A DNA stretch of 63,127 nucleotides, taken from an uncultured bacterium. Its GTDB lineage: Bacteria > Armatimonadota > JACIXR01. Position numbers and translations under genes: made by a program. The DNA is taken from the NCBI GenBank assembly GCA_938041455.1, contig CALITO010000037.1:1-63127 (forward strand), read 5' to 3'. Below, one piece after another: positions 41,720 to 51,352 of this stretch (positions within the stretch are counted from its first letter, which is position 1; each line of letters begins with the position of its first letter). Under the pieces are notes generated by a model. The model was not told where the DNA came from. It did not search any database and saw only the letters and a list, made by a program, of their open reading frames with translations.

Positions 41720-44626
41720 ATGATTCGTTTTGAGACCGTAAGGGAAAGGCTCAGAAGTCTTCAGCCATTCTTAATTCTAAGAACTGTGGAGCCGTGGGAG
41801 GCGAAGGTTGCCTACTATGAGGCACCTGGGAAGTACCAATTTTCGGGGGAGAAGATGATAAAGATGGGAGATGTATGGGGCAATCCAGGAGAGACGGTGT
41901 TCCTGAGGACGCGGCTCCAACTCCCTGAAAAAGACGATTTAGCTTTGGACCTCGTCCTGGGCGGAGAGGCGCTGGTTAGATTGAATGGGAAGGCTTACCA
42001 GGGCTTAGATGCCAATCGCAGGATCGTCCCCCTGCCCAGGCTTTCGGAGGTGGAGATAGAAATAGAAGCTTTTAACCCCCCACCTCGCCCCGGTCGCTTG
42101 GGCAGTCCTCTAGCCCTTCAACGTTCCTTCCTCGTCGTTCTTGACAGAGATAGTTACGAATATTACTTCGATCTCCTCACCTTCCTCGAGATAGCGGAGC
42201 ACGAGATGGATCCCCTTTTAAGGGGGGCGCTTCTATCCGCTATGGAAAAATCTCTAAGGGAAGATTCTCTTAAAAGAGCAAGGGAAGTGCTTTGGGAGAA
42301 CATAGACCTGCCCAAACCCGGTGGAGAAATCCACCTTCTTGGACAATCCCATATAGATATCGCCTGGCTTTGGCCTTTAAAGGAAACCGTTCGTAAGTGT
42401 GGACGCACCTTCTCAACTATAATCAACCTTATGAGGGAGTTCCCTGAGTTCAAATATGTGCAGAGCGAACCTCAGGCCTATGAGTTCGCTAAGGAACAAT
42501 ACCCTGAGGTCTACGAGAGGATAAAGGAGATGGTCAGGGAAGGCAGATGGGAACCGGTGGGAGGTATGTGGCTTGAACCAGATTGTAATATTCCTTCGGG
42601 GGAATCCTTTGTCCGCCAGCTTCTCTATGGTAAACGCTTCTTTATGCAAGAATTCGGCATAGAGACGAAGATAGAATGGCTTCCCGATGTCTTCGGCTTT
42701 TCTGCTGCTCTTCCTCAAATCCTTAAGAAAGCAGGCATCGATTACTTTATGACCATAAAGATAGGTTGGAACGATACCAACCGCTTTCCCTATACCCATT
42801 TCCTCTGGAAAGGAATAGATGGAACAACGATCGAGACATTCTTCCCTCGGGCGTTGAACCAGGACATCAATATAAGGGAGCTGAGGGAAGCTTGGCAATA
42901 TCTTCAAGCAGGCGGTCCTGTTCCTCACATTGCCTATCTCTATGGCTATGGAGACGGTGGGGGTGGACCGACGAGGGAGCAGATAGAGAAGGGGATACGC
43001 TTCGCCAAATTGCCAGGGCTTCCCACTTGCAAGTTCTCCACTGCTAAGGATTTCTTCGCACTGATAGGTGGCAGAAAAGACCTACCCGTTTGGGATGATG
43101 AACTCTACCTCGAGAGGCACAGGGGGACTCTGACGACCCAAGCTCGCAACAAAAGATGGAATAGGAAGGCGGAGTTCCTTATGAGGGACGCGGAGTTCCT
43201 CGCCTTTTTCGCTGGACATTATCCCAAGGAAAAATTTGATAGAGCTTGGAAGCTCGTCCTTCTAAACCAGTTCCACGATATCCTGCCGGGAAGCTCCATA
43301 GGCGAGGTCTATGTGGATAGCCGGAGGGATTATGAAGAAATATTCTCCATAGGTGAAAAGATAAAGAACGATTCCTTAAAAATGTTGAGTCAAAGGATAA
43401 CAACGAAAGGGGAAGGCAAAGAGGCGGTAATAGTTTTCAACACCCTCTCCTGGGATAGAAAATCGCTTGTGGAGTTGGACCTGCCGGAGGGACTTAAGGT
43501 TAACGCCGACTGTCAGAGAAGCGGGGGGAAACTCCTATTTATGGCCGATGTGCCCTCAATGGGCTATAAGGTGTATCAAATAGTTGAGGGAACACCCGAG
43601 GAAGGGGGGTTGATAGTGGAAGAGGACCACCTGGAGAACGAGATGTTCAGCATAGAGGTGGATGATGAAGGAAGGATAACCCGCCTCCGGGATAAGGTTA
43701 ATGAGAGGGAGGTTTTAGCTGGCCGGGGTAACGAATTCTTCCTATTCCAGGATTTGGGCGATGCTTGGGAGGTAGAGAGGGATTACGAAGCGAAGTTTTG
43801 GAGAATTGGGAAAGCAAAGAAAGAGGTCTTAGAAAGGGGGCCGTTAAGGGGTGTTCTCCGCCTTGAATGGCAGTTCGGTGATTCCAGAATGGTTCAGGAT
43901 TTGACAATCTACAAGGATATTCCTCGCATAGATTTCATCACCTATGTTGATTGGCACGAGAAGCATAAACTGCTGAAGGTTGCCTTCCCTGTGAATGTGA
44001 GGGCTCGCTATGCTACTTACAACATTGCCTACGGTAACCTGCAAAGACCCACCCACATTAACACCAGTTGGGAATGGGCGAGATTTGAGGTGAGCGGGCA
44101 CAAGTGGGCTGATCTCTCGGATAGCGGATACGGAGTTAGCCTGATGAACGATTGCAAATATGGTTATGATATAAGGAGCAATGTTATGAGGCTTAGCCTT
44201 TTGAGGGCTCCTGATCGTCCTGACCCGGAGGCGGACCAAGGTGAGCATCTTTTCACTTATTCGCTTTTCCCCCACACTGCGGGATTGAAGGCTACAGTTG
44301 AATGGGCTTACGACCTCAATGTTCCCCTCGTTGCTCATAGGGAAGCTTCACATGGAGGCCAATTACCAGAGGAGTTCTCCTTTATCCGTGCCAAGGGAGT
44401 GGTTATAGGAGCGGTGAAGCGAGCGGAGGAGGACGATTCCTTAGTTATTCGCTCTTATGAACCCTTGGGACAGGCAACAAGGGCGGAGATTAAGCTAACG
44501 AGGGATATAAAGGAAGCAGTGGAGTGCGACCTTTTGGAGCGGCCGATTGTAGGGGTGAATATTTACGGAGATACACTCGTCTTCGATGTCCATCAATTTG
44601 AAATAAAGACTTTCAAAATAAGGTAG
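41720..44626 (+). CDS. GH38 alpha-mannosidase (long form)
   Basis: 968 residues, cytoplasmic (no signal peptide). N-terminal beta-sandwich (~1-200), GH38 catalytic domain with LLGQSHIDIAWLWPL (Zn His/Asp), EPVGGMWLEPDCNIPSGESF, nucleophile D323 in WLPDVFGFSAALPQ, then the helical bundle (LLNQFHDILPGSSIGEVY) and C-terminal beta domains ending VHQFEIKTFKIR. This is the Ams1-like cytosolic arrangement that trims free mannose-containing oligosaccharides. The stop is ten bases before the URO-D gene, and GH2 follows, so the operon links mannosidases with a URO-D protein. Confidence 0.93.
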   Translation: MIRFETVRERLRSLQPFLILRTVEPWEAKVAYYEAPGKYQFSGEKMIKMGDVWGNPGETVFLRTRLQLPEKDDLALDLVLGGEALVRLNGKAYQGLDANRRIVPLPRLSEVEIEIEAFNPPPRPGRLGSPLALQRSFLVVLDRDSYEYYFDLLTFLEIAEHEMDPLLRGALLSAMEKSLREDSLKRAREVLWENIDLPKPGGEIHLLGQSHIDIAWLWPLKETVRKCGRTFSTIINLMREFPEFKYVQSEPQAYEFAKEQYPEVYERIKEMVREGRWEPVGGMWLEPDCNIPSGESFVRQLLYGKRFFMQEFGIETKIEWLPDVFGFSAALPQILKKAGIDYFMTIKIGWNDTNRFPYTHFLWKGIDGTTIETFFPRALNQDINIRELREAWQYLQAGGPVPHIAYLYGYGDGGGGPTREQIEKGIRFAKLPGLPTCKFSTAKDFFALIGGRKDLPVWDDELYLERHRGTLTTQARNKRWNRKAEFLMRDAEFLAFFAGHYPKEKFDRAWKLVLLNQFHDILPGSSIGEVYVDSRRDYEEIFSIGEKIKNDSLKMLSQRITTKGEGKEAVIVFNTLSWDRKSLVELDLPEGLKVNADCQRSGGKLLFMADVPSMGYKVYQIVEGTPEEGGLIVEEDHLENEMFSIEVDDEGRITRLRDKVNEREVLAGRGNEFFLFQDLGDAWEVERDYEAKFWRIGKAKKEVLERGPLRGVLRLEWQFGDSRMVQDLTIYKDIPRIDFITYVDWHEKHKLLKVAFPVNVRARYATYNIAYGNLQRPTHINTSWEWARFEVSGHKWADLSDSGYGVSLMNDCKYGYDIRSNVMRLSLLRAPDRPDPEADQGEHLFTYSLFPHTAGLKATVEWAYDLNVPLVAHREASHGGQLPEEFSFIRAKGVVIGAVKRAEEDDSLVIRSYEPLGQATRAEIKLTRDIKEAVECDLLERPIVGVNIYGDTLVFDVHQFEIKTFKIR

Positions 44627-44636
44627 GTGATTCGCT

Positions 44637-45707
44637 TTGGCTATGGAGCCGAGAAATTGGACAAGGGAAGCGGAGAACTTTCTTAAAGTGGTTGATTTCC
44701 GCTATCCGGAGTGGATTCCTTGCTCGGTAGGGATCCTACCTGCAACATGGCGGAAATATAGAGAAGCCTTAGAAGAGATATTGCTTCGCTATCCCCGTCT
44801 TTTCCCTAACTTTAAGAAGGGAAGTATTGATTATGATGCGGTTTATGACCCCGGTTATAAAAAGGGGAGGTTTACAGATTCTTGGGGGTGTGTTTGGGAG
44901 AATATAGAAGAGGGGATGGAGGGGATAGTGGTGGAGCATCCCTTGGAGGATTGGGATGCGCTGGGAACTTATAAGGTTCCCGACCCTTTGGTGCAATGGG
45001 ATAGGGGCCCCGCTCCCGATTGGGAGAAAATGAGGGAGCATTTCGCCCGGATAAAGGCAGAAGGGAACCTGGCTTGGGGTGGTCTACCTCATGGGGCTAT
45101 GTATATGAGGATTTATTACCTGAGGGGATTTGAGAACTTTATGATAGACATCGCCACTGGGGAGCCACGTCTTCAAAGGCTCATAGATATGGTGTTGGAG
45201 CATAACTTACGATTCATAAGGAAGTGGATAGAAATAGGGGCGGATATCATAAATTTCGGGGATGACCTGGGAACTCAGAAGAGCCTCCCGATTAGCCCTC
45301 GCCACTTTAGAAGATACTTTACCCCCTGCTATAAAAAGATGTTCGGAATGGTGAGGGAAGCAGGGGCTTATGTGTATCTCCACAGCGATGGGCATATATT
45401 GGAGATAATGGATGACCTTATAGAAGCAGGCATCCACATAATAAATATCCAAATTCGTGCCAATACTTTGGAAGGAATAGAGAGAACCTGTAAGGGGAGG
45501 GTTACCATTAATTTAGATTTGGACCGTCAGCTCTTTCCCTTTGCCACTCCCGAGGAGATAAAAAGGCACATTTGGGAGGCGGTGGAGACCTTGTTTATGC
45601 CTGAAGGAGGTTTGATGTTAGAGGCGGAATGTGAGCCGGATGTGCCCTTGGAAAATATAGAGGCAATTTGCCAAACACTTGAGGAGGTAATGGACTATAA
45701 GGGTTAG
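44637..45707 (+). CDS. URO-D/methyltransferase-superfamily protein next to mannosidases (copy 1)
   Basis: About 356 residues of the uroporphyrinogen decarboxylase/MtaA-CmuA superfamily: DYDAVYDPG, the barrel segment NFGDDLGTQKSLPISP, YLHSDGHILEIMDDLIEAGIHIIN, and AECEPDVPLENIEAIC. In MtaA-type methyltransferases Zn is bound by H-x-C plus a later Cys; here the first part reads HSD (Asp for Cys) while the later Cys in ECEP is present. HemE is unlikely because the neighbours are glycosidases. Function unknown. TTG 44637 or ATG 44643 are possible starts; AGGTGA is six bases from the TTG. Confidence 0.75.
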   Translation: MAMEPRNWTREAENFLKVVDFRYPEWIPCSVGILPATWRKYREALEEILLRYPRLFPNFKKGSIDYDAVYDPGYKKGRFTDSWGCVWENIEEGMEGIVVEHPLEDWDALGTYKVPDPLVQWDRGPAPDWEKMREHFARIKAEGNLAWGGLPHGAMYMRIYYLRGFENFMIDIATGEPRLQRLIDMVLEHNLRFIRKWIEIGADIINFGDDLGTQKSLPISPRHFRRYFTPCYKKMFGMVREAGAYVYLHSDGHILEIMDDLIEAGIHIINIQIRANTLEGIERTCKGRVTINLDLDRQLFPFATPEEIKRHIWEAVETLFMPEGGLMLEAECEPDVPLENIEAICQTLEEVMDYKG

Positions 45708-48700
45708 TGGGGTTGGACTTAGGTTATCGCGCTTCATCTTCTTAATTTTCCTAATTTCATCGGAATTTTCCCTTTATGCCCTCGTCCTTGGTGGGAATTG
45801 GGCGCTTAGAAGTGAAGATGGAGAGATCACGACTAATGCTTGGGTACCCTCTACCGTTAAGATGGCGCTTTTTAAGAATAAGTTAATCCCCGACCCTTAC
45901 TTCGCCACCTGGAATGAGGATTCCCAATGGATCGAGAACAAGGTCTGGACATATGAGAAGGAATTCCAGTTTAAAAAGAAAAAGACTAATAGGTATTTTC
46001 TTAAACTGGGAGGGCTTACCCCTCGGGGAGAGGTTTATCTGAACGGGAGGTTACTTGGTAAGGTTGAGGGGATGTTTGCTCAGCCTCTGTGGGAGATAAC
46101 AGAGATATTGAGGAATGGAGGAAATAGATTGATGATAAGAATTGAGCCCGAGCGAGAAAGGACGAGGGCAATAGCCTGCCAGATGTCCTATGGCTGGGAC
46201 TTCGCTCCTCGCATAATCCCCCTGGGTATATGGCGCCCCCTGGAGATAATTACGAGCAGGGATGTTTTACTGAAATATCCCTTCTTGAAACTGGAGAAAT
46301 TGCAGGGGAAAAGCGCCCTTCTCGCCCTATCTCTAAATTACGATTCCAAATTTCGGGGGAGAGGCAAAATCATCGTCACTCTCAAGGGCCAGAACTTCCG
46401 AGAAGAGTTTAAATTGGAAAGGGAAGCGAAAATAGACGAAGGGGAGGGGGAATTGAGCCTCCGTTTCTCTTTACCCAATCCTCGTCTTTGGTATCCCATT
46501 GGCTATGGTCAACAGAACCTTTACGAGGTCTCTCTGTCTTTTTATATCGGTAAATTACTTTCCCATAGCCTCTCTTTTACCTGGGGAGCGAGGAAACTGG
46601 AATGGGAGGGGAATCCAGGCTCCTCAGAACTTTATGGTTGGATACCAAAAGTAAACGGGATAAGGATCTATTGTAAAGGGGCGAATTGGGTCCCGATCGA
46701 TTCTCTATTCGATTTATCACCTGAAAAATATAAAAGGTTTATAAAGTTAGCCCAGTTAGCGGGAATAAATATATTAAGGATTTGGGGAGGAGGAATAATT
46801 GAAGAGGATATCTTATATGAAATGTGTGATAAATATGGGATAATGCTTTGGCAGGAATTTCCCCTTGCTTGTGCAGATTATCCCCAGCTTCCCAAAGAAG
46901 CTTTCCTCCAAAATGCGAGGGACGGTATTCTTCGGCTTCGCAACCATCCTTCCTTGGTCCTATGGTGTGGGGGGAACGAGTTCGACCCCGATAACCAAAG
47001 CAATAAACCCCTTGTAGATGCGCTTTACCTGCTCTGCCAGACCTTGGATGGCACTCGCCCCTTCCACAGAGCTTCCCCCTATGGAGGAGATGTTCACGAT
47101 TGGAGCGTTTGGCACGGTTCTGCCCCTTATATCAATTATCGTCAATTCTGTGTTTTCCGTAGCGAGGCAGGGCTTCAATCGCCGCCAATAAAGGAGGATT
47201 TGGTGAAATTCATTTCCCCTAAAGCACTATTTCCTCCTTCAGGGGAGTGGAGTTATCATCACGCTAATGTGGACAAGATAGAAGCCTACGCTCGGAGTTG
47301 CGGTCCGATAAAGGATTTGGAAGATTTCCTTAAGAAAGCCCAACTTCTTCAGGCGATAGCTTACCAATTTAATTTGGATTCCTGTCTGAAAAATATATGG
47401 GCTAACTCCGGATGCCTCATCTGGCAGTTCAACGACCCTTGGCCCAACATTTCTTGGAGTATGGTGGATTGGTATGGAAATCCCAAGCCTTCTTTCTACT
47501 GGTTTAAGAGCGCCAGCCAGCCGATTAATCTGGCGATTGATTATGACAAAACGCAACTTTCTCCCGGCGAGCGAATAAACATCCGAGTCTACGCTATCAA
47601 TCTCACGCAAAAGGCAGAAGAAAGGGCAGTGGTTTTCCTCATAGCTTCGGCTAATAGGCTCCTCAAACGGTTGAATAAAGAACATATTTTCCTACCCCAG
47701 CAGGCTGAAAAACTTTGGGATTTCTCCTACCAGGTTCCTCGGGATTATGAAGAGGGGGTTATTTTCCTTATAGTGAAAGTTATGAAAGACAAGCGATTGA
47801 TAGTGGATAAGGTTTATCCCGTTCCCATAGCGAGTGTGGGAAACTTGTCTCAACCAATAAAAGTTCTGGTGATATTATCGTCAATGGGGAGAGAAGCGGA
47901 AGAGTGGAGGGCAATAGGGGAAAAAATAAGCCCATGGGGAATAAAATTGGATATAGCCTCTGCAGATGCTCTTCCCCCCTTAGGTGGATATGATTGTTTC
48001 GTCATAGGGGAGAGTCAGGGAATAGGGGAGAAGTTAAAAAGAGAGCGAATAGAGGAGATAGCCAAACTGGTGAGGGAAGGGAAAGGACTTTTGTTGGATG
48101 GCGGGTGGTTCGCTTATGCGGAAGGTGGGTTAAAAGATACACTCCTGGAGGAGCTCTCTCCCCTAACTATGAATGAGGACTCTCTTAGGGAAAAAGGAGA
48201 TTGGGAAATCCTTGTCAAGGAGCGAGAGCATACGATTTTAAAAGGGTTATCTTTTAAAGACCTTAGGATAAATGGATATAACGAGGAAAGAGCGAAACCT
48301 GATGCACGCATATTGTTAGGTTTGAGCAATGGAGCACCACTTTTGGTGGAGTCCGTGTATGGTAAGGGGCATTGCCTCGCCTATACATCGGGATTGAGGG
48401 GTGGGTGGTCGGGCAATCTAAGGATATGGGAAAACAGTGATATATTCATCACCCGCCTCCTCACCTATTTAAGTGGGCATAGCGAGGGAGTAGGAAGGAT
48501 GAAACAGGAATTGAGGGGCTTGGATAATCTTAAAACAAGCAAGTTGAGGATAAGAGGTGAGAGAAAAGGCCAAGATATTCACCTATTCATTCGCAATGTT
48601 TCTCCCCATATCGCCTTCTTTATAAAAGTAGAGGTGGAAGGTCTTTCTTCCCAGCCGCTTTTCTCCAACGATTATTTCTCCCTTCTACCTGGGGAGGAAA

Positions 48701-48786
48701 AAGAGGTCAATTTTTCCCTTCCTCAAGGGAAGAGGAGGATAAGAGTTAGTGACTGGAGGGGAACAGAGGCGGTGCTTATTCTTTAA
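45697..48786 (+). CDS. Exported GH2 beta-mannosidase, probable ATA start
   Basis: About 1030 residues. After a signal peptide (RLSRFIFLIFLISSEFSLYA) comes LGGNWALRSEDGE, the N-terminal sugar-binding domain, immunoglobulin-like domain, then the TIM barrel with ANWVPIDS, ILRIWGGGIIEED, acid/base E428 in GGNEFD, and nucleophile E490 in FRSEAGLQS: the signatures of GH2 beta-mannosidases. A C-terminal Trp-rich/GATase-like region (residues ~700-880) and beta domains follow. The first ATG in frame (45862) would remove signal peptide and the conserved N-terminus. No ATG, GTG or TTG exists upstream before the in-frame TAA; ATA at 45697 is exactly nine bases after AGGAGG (45682-45687). Overlaps the URO-D stop by 11 bp. 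Exported to periplasm or beyond. Confidence 0.85.
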   Translation: MRVSGVGLRLSRFIFLIFLISSEFSLYALVLGGNWALRSEDGEITTNAWVPSTVKMALFKNKLIPDPYFATWNEDSQWIENKVWTYEKEFQFKKKKTNRYFLKLGGLTPRGEVYLNGRLLGKVEGMFAQPLWEITEILRNGGNRLMIRIEPERERTRAIACQMSYGWDFAPRIIPLGIWRPLEIITSRDVLLKYPFLKLEKLQGKSALLALSLNYDSKFRGRGKIIVTLKGQNFREEFKLEREAKIDEGEGELSLRFSLPNPRLWYPIGYGQQNLYEVSLSFYIGKLLSHSLSFTWGARKLEWEGNPGSSELYGWIPKVNGIRIYCKGANWVPIDSLFDLSPEKYKRFIKLAQLAGINILRIWGGGIIEEDILYEMCDKYGIMLWQEFPLACADYPQLPKEAFLQNARDGILRLRNHPSLVLWCGGNEFDPDNQSNKPLVDALYLLCQTLDGTRPFHRASPYGGDVHDWSVWHGSAPYINYRQFCVFRSEAGLQSPPIKEDLVKFISPKALFPPSGEWSYHHANVDKIEAYARSCGPIKDLEDFLKKAQLLQAIAYQFNLDSCLKNIWANSGCLIWQFNDPWPNISWSMVDWYGNPKPSFYWFKSASQPINLAIDYDKTQLSPGERINIRVYAINLTQKAEERAVVFLIASANRLLKRLNKEHIFLPQQAEKLWDFSYQVPRDYEEGVIFLIVKVMKDKRLIVDKVYPVPIASVGNLSQPIKVLVILSSMGREAEEWRAIGEKISPWGIKLDIASADALPPLGGYDCFVIGESQGIGEKLKRERIEEIAKLVREGKGLLLDGGWFAYAEGGLKDTLLEELSPLTMNEDSLREKGDWEILVKEREHTILKGLSFKDLRINGYNEERAKPDARILLGLSNGAPLLVESVYGKGHCLAYTSGLRGGWSGNLRIWENSDIFITRLLTYLSGHSEGVGRMKQELRGLDNLKTSKLRIRGERKGQDIHLFIRNVSPHIAFFIKVEVEGLSSQPLFSNDYFSLLPGEEKEVNFSLPQGKRRIRVSDWRGTEAVLIL

Positions 48787-49276
48787 ATCTTATCCCTTCC
48801 CCAAAAGTTAGATTCCCCTTTTGATAGATGGCAAGGGGGAAGCCTCTTATGAATATGTCCATTCTCACTACATCCTCAGTTACATTAGGCATCGGACCCT
48901 GGATAAGCTTCATAATAGTTTTAACCGCATCCATTAGGGCGGATTTGACTTCCTCCTTGCCAATATCAAAAGCACCGTTGCCAAGATAATGGTCCCAGGT
49001 AGGTTGGCATTTGAGGTCCAAAATTACCTGAAACCATTGTGGGTAAGGATAACAGGAGAAGTGAGTTTGGATGAATTTATCGGTTAAGCCTTGTTCGTTA
49101 TTGTATTCTGCGGTGAGGTGGAGGGATTTCCATTCCGTAGAGGTAGGGATATAGGGGTCGCTGCAAATGGGGGGGAGGTAGGTAATTTTGATATTGGGTT
49201 TTATCCCAACTCCCAAAAGGAAACCCGTTAGAATACAGAGGAAAGATATCCATATAATAATTAAGGAACGCTTCAT
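48776..49276 (-). CDS. Small exported protein paired with the TonB receptor
   Basis: About 166 residues, no known family. N-terminal Arg-rich start and hydrophobic stretch (SLIIIWISFLCILTGFLLG) look like a signal anchor; no clear lipobox. The rest has several Trp, Pro and Cys residues and reads like a soluble extracytoplasmic domain. ATG 49276 fits the GGAGGT six bases upstream better than ATG 49282. It lies 12 bp downstream of the TonB receptor gene in the same direction, so it may be a surface or periplasmic partner. Overlaps the end of the convergent GH2 gene by 11 bp. Confidence 0.65.
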   Translation of the reverse strand: MKRSLIIIWISFLCILTGFLLGVGIKPNIKITYLPPICSDPYIPTSTEWKSLHLTAEYNNEQGLTDKFIQTHFSCYPYPQWFQVILDLKCQPTWDHYLGNGAFDIGKEEVKSALMDAVKTIMKLIQGPMPNVTEDVVRMDIFIRGFPLAIYQKGNLTFGEGIRFKE

Positions 49277-49288
49277 AAACATACCTCC

Positions 49289-51181
49289 TTAGAATTGATA
49301 AGAGAACTCCAATGATATCCATCTTCCCGCCTGAGGATAAAAAACTACTTCTTCCCAATCTTTATCAAAAATGTTTTGTATTGAAAGGCTTATATTGCGC
49401 CCCTTTGCCAATTGTTTGGAAATTTTTAGATTAAAAATAGTAGCGGGGGGAATGCTCTTAGGCACCATCACTTGTTGGGGTCCGCCTTCTGCTCCATACC
49501 ACCACTCCGGAGTATCTTCAGCGTCCGTTGCCTTTCTTCCCCAGTAGAAAAGCTCAGCGGTATAAGAGAAGCCATTTTTGCCATTTAATGTTGCTCCAAT
49601 TTTTAAGGTATGCTTTGGTTCAGCAGTGCGGTAAGTGGGAACGAAAGGGCGGTTGTGGTCAAAATCCCAGGCATCCAAATAGGTGTAATTTGACCATAAG
49701 GAGACATTTTCAAATTGCCTCTCAAATGCGAGCTCTAGCCCTCGTTCTCTGACTTTTCCAATGTTACAATATCTTGCATCCTTATCGTTTCCTATAACAT
49801 CCTTTGCTCTGGTATAGAATATAGAAGCGGTGAATTGCCCATTAGGTAGGGCTTTCTCCCAATCCAGCTGGAAGCTGTTAGCAATGGTGGGCTTTAAGTT
49901 GGGATTACCGATGAAACAGCCCCCTCCGAAAAGCTGTTCAAGGATGGGGAAGAACTTGTTTTGCCCAAGGGAAATTCTGAAACTATCCTGCGTTTTGGGG
50001 GAACGCCAATTATAGGAGAGAAAGGGAAGGAAAGCTTTCCCCCCAGGTGAAGCCTCTTCGTACCCGAGCCCCCAAAACAAGCTTTTGGTATCCCTAAAAC
50101 TTAAGGTGCTTTGGAAGAATATCCCTTTTCTCTGCATATCCCTGTTTTTCCACTCACCGATAAGTGGTTCCTCAGCTGGCTTTGTTGCCCGGCGCCAATC
50201 GCCCTGCCACCATATCCCTAAGGAGTTAGATGTGTTGGAAGAAGGGAGGAAGTTAAACTGAAGCTCTGAACGCAGTAGATTATAGTGGAGCATTATTATC
50301 ATAGGAACTACTTGCCCTTTATTAGGGTCCCACAAAGAAAAAAGTAATTCCGAGCGAAAAGCCACGGGAGCAATGCGGAATTGGAGGTTGGAACCATTTT
50401 CCAACTCCCGTATGTAGGTTAAGGACAATCCACCTCTTTGCATAGCTGGCCATCTTTGTCCCCATCTATCAGCTGGATTGGGACCCGAGGGTTTAAAACC
50501 TGCCTGCTCGCCCTGGAGCAGTGTTCCAACCAGGGTCCATTTCTCCCTTTCCCGCTCGGCTATCAATTTGAGGGAAAGGTCCGAGAGATCGGTTCTCATT
50601 TTCTCCCGCCATTCATTTCCTACTGTCCGGTTGAATGCTACAAAATAATTTTTGTTCTCATCTCCTCCACCCACTGAAAGCTCGTAGATTTGGGTATTGT
50701 AAGAACCAAAAGCATTACGGAAGAAGGCTCCGGGGTAATCCAGACCGTTTTTTAGAAAGACTGTCACGACTCCTGAAAGGCTTCCCATAAATTGGGGTGG
50801 TAAAGGAGCTTTGAAAATATCTACTTTTTCAATGGATGTCAAGGGAACACGGTCTAAAACGCAGGTGGCTATGGGGTTCACATTTATTCCTTCAACTAAT
50901 ACCTGACGCAAAGCGAAAGAATAGCTCCTTATGCTGAGACGGGGAGAAGCCATTACGCAACCATATATACCTTCTGTGCCAGGGAGTCGGTTCAGGACAT
51001 CGGAAATGTTTTGAACCCCTACCATCTTCTGGGTTTTTTCGGGGGTTATACTTTCTCTCTTTACCTCTTCTACCTTTTCAGCCTCCACTTCCACTTGAAC
51101 GCTTATCTCGGGCAACTCGCTTTCCTGAGCAAGAAGAGAAAGCATGCAGAAGAGCAAGCCAAATAAATAAAACTTTTTCAC
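49289..51181 (-). CDS. TonB-dependent outer-membrane receptor
   Basis: 630 residues. Signal peptide (MKKFYLFGLLFCMLSLLAQ), acidic linker with VEVEAEKVEEVKRESI where the TonB box should lie, plug domain (ISDVLNRLPGTEG, LVEGINVNPIAT, SIEKVDIFKAPLPPQFMGSLSG), then a 22-strand-type beta barrel ending SLEFSYQF with the terminal Phe needed for BAM insertion. Two extra Cys in the plug (GCVMASPR, TCVLDRVP) may form a disulfide. It is the proof that the cell has an outer membrane. Inferred to import a glycan fragment, given the mannosidases nearby; siderophore or cobalamin uptake cannot be excluded. GTG 51181 with AAGGAGA upstream. Confidence 0.88.
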   Translation of the reverse strand: MKKFYLFGLLFCMLSLLAQESELPEISVQVEVEAEKVEEVKRESITPEKTQKMVGVQNISDVLNRLPGTEGIYGCVMASPRLSIRSYSFALRQVLVEGINVNPIATCVLDRVPLTSIEKVDIFKAPLPPQFMGSLSGVVTVFLKNGLDYPGAFFRNAFGSYNTQIYELSVGGGDENKNYFVAFNRTVGNEWREKMRTDLSDLSLKLIAEREREKWTLVGTLLQGEQAGFKPSGPNPADRWGQRWPAMQRGGLSLTYIRELENGSNLQFRIAPVAFRSELLFSLWDPNKGQVVPMIIMLHYNLLRSELQFNFLPSSNTSNSLGIWWQGDWRRATKPAEEPLIGEWKNRDMQRKGIFFQSTLSFRDTKSLFWGLGYEEASPGGKAFLPFLSYNWRSPKTQDSFRISLGQNKFFPILEQLFGGGCFIGNPNLKPTIANSFQLDWEKALPNGQFTASIFYTRAKDVIGNDKDARYCNIGKVRERGLELAFERQFENVSLWSNYTYLDAWDFDHNRPFVPTYRTAEPKHTLKIGATLNGKNGFSYTAELFYWGRKATDAEDTPEWWYGAEGGPQQVMVPKSIPPATIFNLKISKQLAKGRNISLSIQNIFDKDWEEVVFYPQAGRWISLEFSYQF

Positions 51182-51352
51182 TCCAGAATCTCCTTTCTAT
51201 TTTTGCAACTATTTTAATCAATTTTTGTGTCAAAAATTTTTTAATAAAATGATTTTTTTGATTTAACAGAACTCTATACCCCAAATACTTAAAGTAGACG
51301 TTTTCTTCAGGAGTTATTTATGATAAAATAATTATTTGAAGGAGGTCATAAA

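Noticed and set aside
42413-44338. Long minus-strand frames inside the GH38 gene at 41720
   Set aside because: Antisense shadows over conserved catalytic and C-terminal domains.
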